A stretch of 10,436 bases of DNA from Thermococci archaeon (GTDB lineage: Archaea; Methanobacteriota_B; Thermococci; Thermococcales; Thermococcaceae): assembly GCA_003663695.1 (NCBI GenBank), contig QMUB01000017.1, forward strand, positions 1-10,436, in the 5' to 3' direction. The notes under the pieces are model-generated. The model had not been told where the DNA came from, did not search any database, and saw nothing but the letters and a program-made list of their open reading frames with translations. A program made the translations under genes and the position numbers. Positions 6,544-10,436 of the stretch are shown one piece after another (the first letter of the stretch is position 1; each line of letters begins with the position of its first letter).

Positions 6544-6776
6544 TTTTTAGCCTCCAGTTCTGCTTCCTCTTTCCTCGCTTCATCCAGAATCTCTTTAATT
6601 GATTTATCAAACGTTACCAGCCCTCTGAGCTTGGTTCCTTTCTTTATGGGCACTAAAATAAGCTCATTACCCATCTCAATTATCTCAACTTCATCGCCGG
6701 GTTCAATTCCAAACCTCTCACGGATTGACTTTGGTAAGACAAGCTGCCCCTTCGAGGAGACTTTTACAGTTACCAT
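6540..6776 (-). CDS. vapB: AbrB/MazE-type (SpoVT-AbrB) antitoxin
   Basis: A 78-residue swapped-hairpin DNA-binding protein (PF04014). The fold signature is clear: V-K-V-S-S-K-G-Q-L-V-L-P-K-S-I-R-E-R-F-G at residues 4-23, then I-x-P-G-D-E-V-E-I-I (24-33) and the closing strand L-I-L-V-P-I. Residues 48-78 are a charged tail (K-G-T-K-L-R-G-L-V then a Glu/Lys/Ala helix) that would occupy the VapC active site. The start is ATG at 6776, with GGTGA at 6785-6789. It is the antitoxin and probable autorepressor of the second VapBC pair. It is of a different fold class from the antitoxin at 872-1108, so cross-talk is unlikely. Confidence 0.93.
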   Translation of the reverse strand: MVTVKVSSKGQLVLPKSIRERFGIEPGDEVEIIEMGNELILVPIKKGTKLRGLVTFDKSIKEILDEARKEEAELEAKK

Positions 6777-6784
6777 CTTACATT

Positions 6785-6822
6785 CACCAAAATATTCTTA
6801 CACATATGACCTTAAAAATATT
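6785..6822 (-). promoter_or_regulatory. Promoter and ribosome binding site of the second vapBC pair
   Basis: Leftward, AATATTTTTAAG (6822 to 6811) is a TATA-like box about 40 bases from the ATG at 6776, predicting a start near 6790 and a leader of about 14 bases. GGTGA (6789 to 6785) is the ribosome binding site. The motif TCTTACA recurs at 6776-6782 and 6797-6803 and might be part of an operator, but it is short. Confidence 0.45.
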
Positions 6823-6839
6823 GTGAGGGTTATTCCCAT

Positions 6840-6926
6840 ACTGTCAGGATAACCACAACTTGACAAAGGGGTGGTTTTATCCTCTTTTACAGGCTTTATC
6901 CTAAAGTTTCTCCTCATCCTAACAGT
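6840..6926. repeat. Nested inverted-repeat block between vapB and the TatD gene
   Basis: The block starts ACTGTCAGGAT (6840-6850) and ends ATCCTAACAGT (6916-6926); these are inverted copies with 10 of 11 bases matching. Inside, AGGATAACCAC (6846-6856) can pair with GTGGTTTTATCCT (6871-6883), an 11-bp stem with a two-base bulge and a 14-base loop. A further ATCCT lies at 6898-6902. There is no open frame of note. It may be a transcribed stem-loop at the end of the TatD message, a regulator site, or the remnant of a small mobile element. I saw no target-site duplication that would prove the last. Confidence 0.45.
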
Positions 6927-6930
6927 GCCG

Positions 6931-7776
6931 TTATTCCTCCAGCTCCACTCCATACACTTTTTTCGGGTTCTCTATGTGAATTTTATGAACGTCTTCCTCT
7001 GTGAAGATGCCCATTTGTAAAAATGCTTTCGTTCTCTTTGGGACGGTTTTTGGGCCGAGAACCGCTCCGGGTCTTCTCTTATCATCGATGTAGTCCGTTT
7101 CCATTAAAAAGCGATTGCCCTGTTTTATTGCCTCTGCGATGTTCTTTTTGCTCGCTATTATGGATGGAAAAACTCCCACCTCCTCGGCTATCTTGACGAG
7201 CGGCGGTGAAAAATGTTTGACTACACGGTAGGGCTTTATTCCAACTTCTTTCACAATATTGCCTAGCTCCCTAAACTTTTCCTCGTTGAAGCTCTCCGTG
7301 TGCAGCTGGACAGCACAGTCCACTTCCTTTGCAAGTGCCATGCCATATTTCATTAGATCTATGCTGGCTTCCCATACTTCCTTACTAACTTCATAGTGGG
7401 GTCTTCCAATCTCTCCAATTGCTATGGCTTTTTGTTCTAGGCAGAGTCTCTGGGCATATTCAAGAGCTTTCATGACCTCACACTTTGCATATTCAAGGCC
7501 TTTTTTCTCGGCCAAATACACGAACTCCGCTGGGTGGACGCCGACAATGGCGAACGCTCTAACTTCAGTTTCTTTATTTATCTTTTCGACAAGCTTTATG
7601 TGGAAGTCCATAGCTTTAATGAAGTCCTCCGCTTTCATTCCTTCAAAGCCGTAATCGTGGGCACTCTTGTAAATAACATTTAAATGAGTTCCTCCTGCTC
7701 TATGAAATTGCTTCACGGCTTCGAGGAAAATTCCTTTGAATGGGTCAACATGAAAGTGATTATCCAAAATTATCAT
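6931..7776 (-). CDS. TatD-related metal-dependent hydrolase
   Basis: A 281-residue amidohydrolase-fold protein of the archaeal TatD-related group (COG1099-like). Bacterial TatD proteins are metal-dependent 3'-5' DNases and phosphodiesterases; the archaeal branch is little studied. The TIM-barrel metal ligands are all present: H7 and H9 (D-N-H-F-H), E122 (G-E-I-G), H159 (Q-L-H-T-E), H188 (V-V-K-H-F) and D228 (M-E-T-D-Y-I-D). H81-P following V-G-V is typical too. Length is slightly above the usual 250-270. The start is ATG at 7776, with GGTGAT at about 7780-7785. It is monocistronic, divergent from the carbamoyltransferase with 60 bases between them. Nuclease activity is plausible but unproven for this branch. 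Confidence 0.88.
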   Translation of the reverse strand: MIILDNHFHVDPFKGIFLEAVKQFHRAGGTHLNVIYKSAHDYGFEGMKAEDFIKAMDFHIKLVEKINKETEVRAFAIVGVHPAEFVYLAEKKGLEYAKCEVMKALEYAQRLCLEQKAIAIGEIGRPHYEVSKEVWEASIDLMKYGMALAKEVDCAVQLHTESFNEEKFRELGNIVKEVGIKPYRVVKHFSPPLVKIAEEVGVFPSIIASKKNIAEAIKQGNRFLMETDYIDDKRRPGAVLGPKTVPKRTKAFLQMGIFTEEDVHKIHIENPKKVYGVELEE

Positions 7777-7803
7777 ACCATCACCGGATTAAATTAGAGG
7801 GAG

Positions 7804-7816
7804 AACTTTTTAAACT
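7804..7816. promoter_or_regulatory. Possible shared TATA motif for divergent TatD and carbamoyltransferase genes
   Basis: ACTTTTTAAAC (7805-7815) is the only TATA-like motif between the two starts and reads acceptably both ways (GTTTAAAAAG leftward). Its centre is about 26 bases before the ATG at 7837, so the rightward transcript would start at, or within a base or two of, the start codon. Leftward, a start near 7785 falls at the GGTGAT ribosome binding site of the TatD gene. Confidence 0.55.
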
Positions 7817-7836
7817 CATCCCATCAATCTGAGACC

Positions 7837-9432
7837 ATGATAGTGGGGATTCACGATGGACATGATGCGGGAGCTGTGCTTATTGATGGTGGACAAATTT
7901 ATGCGGTTAATGAAGAACGCTTGAATAGGATAAAAAAGTTTAGGGGATTTCCCTCGCTGAGCTTGAAGAAAGTTCTCGAGATGGCCGGAGCTGAGCCTGA
8001 GGATGTTAAAATTATAGCAATTGCCGGTATTTTTAGAAAACACTCACGTCTTCTGGAACTTGAGAAAAATCTTGAAAAAGTCTTCGGAAAGAATTTTAAG
8101 AGCAGAGTTCTCTATGTTGACCATCATCTGGCTCACGCTTCCTCGGCATATTATACGAGTGGATGGCGGGAGGCAATCGCCTTAAGCATCGATGCCGCGG
8201 GAGATGGCTTGAGTTCCTCCATCTATGTGGCAAGAGATGGGGAAATGATTAGAATTGCCCAGAGCACATATTTGGACTCCTTAGGAGACTTTTACGCGTC
8301 AATTACAGAGCTCTTGGGATTCAAGCCCATGCGTCACGAGGGGAAGGTTATGAGCTTGGCGGCATATGGAAAGCCGAGCTACGATCTAAGCAATATAATA
8401 GAGCTCAACGGACTGAGTTTTGATAACAAGCTTAAACTGGTTGGAATTGAAGCCACGAAGAGGCTTGCAGAGCTTTTTGGATACCCTTTTGAGAGGGCAA
8501 AAGAGATAGCACATTCAATGAAGAGAGGGAAACTTCAAAGAAAAGCAGTTGAAATAGCTGCTTCAGCCCAAAAACACCTGGAAAATTTGATTGAAGAACT
8601 CGGGATAAAGCTCACGAAGTACGGTCTCCCCCTCGCATATGCAGGAGGCGTCGCTCAAAACGTTAAAGCAAATGCCATTTTGAGAAAATCCTTTCCTAAT
8701 TTATGGGTTTTTCCAGCTATGGATGATTCGGGGCTTGCAATGGGAGCTGCCCTTTATGCAAAGGCTCAATTAGAGCGTCTTGAAGGCAACTGGAAGCCCT
8801 TTAAAATGAAGCATGTATATCTGGGCCCGGCTTATTCTAGAGATGAGATTGAAGATTTTTTAAGGCATGAGGGACTACGGTATGAAGAAAGACGGGATAT
8901 TGAGGGATTTATAGCTGATTCTCTGAGCGAAGGAAAAATAATAGGGTTCTTTCAGGGGAGGATGGAATATGGGCCAAGAGCCCTTGGAAACCGGTCAATT
9001 TTAGCGGATCCTAGGAATAGGGAAGTTGTTGAAAGGCTCAATTTGGCATTAAACAGAGATGTATTCCAGCCCTTCGCACCTTCGATTCTTGAGAGGAAAC
9101 TTGAAGAATATTTGGAAGATCCTTATCCAAACAAGTTCATGACAATGAGCTACAGAGCTAGGGAGAATATGAAGAGGGAAGCTCCCGCTGTTGTCCATGT
9201 TGATGGAACAACAAGACCCCAAACTTTAACCGAGGAGGATAACGCAAGGTACCACGAGGTTATCGAGCACTTCGAGAAGAATACCGGGGTTCCCATGGTG
9301 CTTAATACGAGCTTTAATATGCATGGTGAGCCGATAGTTTGCTCTCCTCTGGATGCTTTGAGAAGCTTTAGAAGAGCTAAACTTGATCTTTTAATTCTTG
9401 AGACGTTCATCGTGGAGCAATCTCAGCTCTGA
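7837..9432 (+). CDS. Carbamoyltransferase, NodU/CmcH (TobZ-like) family
   Basis: A 531-residue protein with the two domains of NodU/CmcH/TobZ O-carbamoyltransferases (PF02543 then PF16861). These make carbamoyl-AMP from carbamoyl phosphate and ATP and pass the carbamoyl group to a hydroxyl of a sugar or other small molecule. The N-terminal Kae1-like domain (about 1-325) shows G-I-H-D-G-H-D-A at 4-11, H96-H-L-A-H100 and D119 with family spacing for the Fe(II) site, G-G-V-A-Q-N at 270-275 and M-D-D-S-G at 295-299. The C-terminal domain has G-R-M-E-Y-G-P-R-A-L-G-N-R-S at 374-387, F-Q-P-F-A-P-S at 410-416 and L-N-T-S-F-N at 489-494. No ribosome binding site precedes the ATG, suggesting a leaderless message. 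The acceptor is unknown. Confidence 0.93.
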   Translation: MIVGIHDGHDAGAVLIDGGQIYAVNEERLNRIKKFRGFPSLSLKKVLEMAGAEPEDVKIIAIAGIFRKHSRLLELEKNLEKVFGKNFKSRVLYVDHHLAHASSAYYTSGWREAIALSIDAAGDGLSSSIYVARDGEMIRIAQSTYLDSLGDFYASITELLGFKPMRHEGKVMSLAAYGKPSYDLSNIIELNGLSFDNKLKLVGIEATKRLAELFGYPFERAKEIAHSMKRGKLQRKAVEIAASAQKHLENLIEELGIKLTKYGLPLAYAGGVAQNVKANAILRKSFPNLWVFPAMDDSGLAMGAALYAKAQLERLEGNWKPFKMKHVYLGPAYSRDEIEDFLRHEGLRYEERRDIEGFIADSLSEGKIIGFFQGRMEYGPRALGNRSILADPRNREVVERLNLALNRDVFQPFAPSILERKLEEYLEDPYPNKFMTMSYRARENMKREAPAVVHVDGTTRPQTLTEEDNARYHEVIEHFEKNTGVPMVLNTSFNMHGEPIVCSPLDALRSFRRAKLDLLILETFIVEQSQL

Positions 9433-10436
9433 AACCACTGGAAAACTTTTTCAATCCATTTATTATGAATCTCCCTCCCATAGAACCTAACCCGGCATGC
9501 AGGTGCCGTGATGGCTCCTATATACTTATCTGCAGCACCGTAATACATGATCCACTTTCCATGATATCTTATCAATGCTTCCCCAAAAACGACGTTGGGA
9601 ACGTTTCCAACTTTCTCCCAGAGGAGTTCGGGTTTGAGTATTGGCTTTTTGGATCTTGCAATAACTCTGTAAGGGTTTGAGGGATCCAAAAGGACCCACC
9701 CAATAGCATATCCTTCCTTCCAGCTTGCTCCGTTATAAAAGAGCAAAATCCCTTTATCTGTTAATATGGGGGGAGGCCCGGGCTCCACAAGGCGCTCATC
9801 GAACATTTTCATCCTAGCCTCAAATACGGGATTTTTCCAATCAGCACTCCAGTTTATGAGATCATCGCTGTATGCAATCCATATCTTCCAGTCACCAAAA
9901 AACATAACATAGCTTCCATTTATTCTAACCGGAAGTATTGCACCGCTCTTTGTCCATGGCCATTCGGGGAAGAGCATGCCATGTTTCTCCCAATGTATTA
10001 AATCCCGGCTTGATGCTATTGCAAGTCTCGCTGTCGAGCCATCAAATGCGGTATACGTCATATAAAAAGTGTCATTGATCCTCACAATCCTTGGGTCTTC
10101 GCATCCCATTTTCTCCTCCGGAAGGGTGGGGGATATTACAGGAGCTGGATGCTTTTTGAAGTGTATACCATCTCTACTCGTTGCAAGGGCGATGTAGGAT
10201 TTAAAATTTTTATCCTGCGCCCTGTAGAATAGGTAAACGGTATCATTAACCACAACTGCTGCTGGATTGAACGTTGCTTTAGCTTCAAAGGGAAAATCAC
10301 CCGGTGAAATAATAGGTTCATCAGAAACCCGTGTGTATCCTTCAAGCGGAGGACTGCAATCAAAATCAAGCCCGGATGCCAAGAATCCTGCAATAAAAAA
10401 CAGAGAGAAGGGTATGAACACAAGAGTTTTTTTCAA
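9423..10436 (-). CDS. Exported GH130-like beta-propeller glycosidase, possibly 5'-partial
   Basis: A five-bladed beta-propeller glycosidase of the GH130 (DUF377, PF04041) type, whose known members are beta-mannoside phosphorylases and some mannoside hydrolases. Visible blocks: F-N-P-A-A-V (56-61), Y-R-A (71-73), E113-D114-P-R116 with the probable catalytic Asp, Y-T-A-F-D-G (128-133), K-S-G-A (163-166), V-E-P-G-P-P-P (217-223), G-N-V-P-N-V-V-F (277-284) and Y-Y-G-A-A-D (298-303). Residues 1-22 look like a signal peptide: K-K, then a Phe/Ile/Leu-rich core, then A-S-G. The first in-window codon is a TTG at the right edge, so the true start may be just outside, but the protein is probably nearly complete. 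No lipobox. Its stop overlaps the carbamoyltransferase end by 10 bases. Confidence 0.85.
   Translation of the reverse strand: MKKTLVFIPFSLFFIAGFLASGLDFDCSPPLEGYTRVSDEPIISPGDFPFEAKATFNPAAVVVNDTVYLFYRAQDKNFKSYIALATSRDGIHFKKHPAPVISPTLPEEKMGCEDPRIVRINDTFYMTYTAFDGSTARLAIASSRDLIHWEKHGMLFPEWPWTKSGAILPVRINGSYVMFFGDWKIWIAYSDDLINWSADWKNPVFEARMKMFDERLVEPGPPPILTDKGILLFYNGASWKEGYAIGWVLLDPSNPYRVIARSKKPILKPELLWEKVGNVPNVVFGEALIRYHGKWIMYYGAADKYIGAITAPACRVRFYGREIHNKWIEKVFQWFQS

Noticed and set aside
6631..6852. Plus-strand open frame of about 73 codons
   Set aside because: Antisense of the AbrB-type antitoxin and its promoter; no ribosome binding site or motif.
10136..10423. Minus-strand open frame of 95 codons in another frame
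   Set aside because: Out-of-frame reading of the GH130-like gene, which shows all family blocks in the chosen frame.

Overview
The window reads as chromosomal DNA of a hyperthermophilic euryarchaeon of the order Thermococcales, most likely a Thermococcus species of moderate to low G+C. The grounds are: an M32 carboxypeptidase whose zinc ligands fall at the residue numbers I recall for the Pyrococcus furiosus enzyme (269, 273, 299); an M42 aminopeptidase that lines up closely, from memory, with Pyrococcus horikoshii TET2; a tRNA-Arg with an encoded CCA; GGTGA/GAGGTG-type ribosome binding sites; TTTAAA/TTTATA-type TATA boxes about 25 bases before predicted starts; and two VapBC pairs. No bacterial -35/-10 pattern was needed anywhere.

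Layout. Positions 1-523 (+): a small unknown protein, open at the left edge, followed by an ASCH-domain protein. 528-1108 (-): a vapB-vapC toxin-antitoxin pair (PF02697-type antitoxin) with a perfect 10-bp palindrome next to its TATA box. 1109-1304: a gap that holds what looks like a decayed DUF433-type antitoxin. 1305-2801 (-): M32 carboxypeptidase. 2901-2978 (-): tRNA-Arg(GCG). 3081-3308 (+): small two-helix membrane protein. 3350-4396 (-): TET-type M42 aminopeptidase. 4484-6048 (+): sfsA and a beta-CASP-like metallo-beta-lactamase nuclease, overlapping by one base. 6053-6147 (+): a promoter, ribosome binding site and about 20 codons of a gene that seems cut off by the next locus. 6148-6776 (-): a second vapB-vapC pair, this time with an AbrB/MazE-type antitoxin. 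6840-6926: a nested inverted-repeat block. 6931-7776 (-): TatD-related metal-dependent hydrolase. 7837-9432 (+): NodU/CmcH-family carbamoyltransferase. 9423-10436 (-): a GH130-like glycosidase with a signal peptide, running to the right edge.

How it works together. The window has no single pathway. The two peptidases fit the peptide-based heterotrophy of Thermococcales: M32 removes residues from C-termini and the TET aminopeptidase removes them from N-termini of peptides. SfsA (a PD-(D/E)xK-like fold) and the metallo-beta-lactamase protein are translationally coupled and probably share a nucleic-acid role. The two toxin-antitoxin loci sit beside gene debris (the DUF433 remnant and the truncated start at 6088), so both look like insertion or turnover points in an otherwise compact core genome. 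Two head-to-head gene pairs (4396/4484 and 7776/7837) each have only one good TATA-like motif between them, nearly symmetric, which suggests shared bidirectional promoters. I found no CRISPR array, transposase, integrase or ribosomal RNA.
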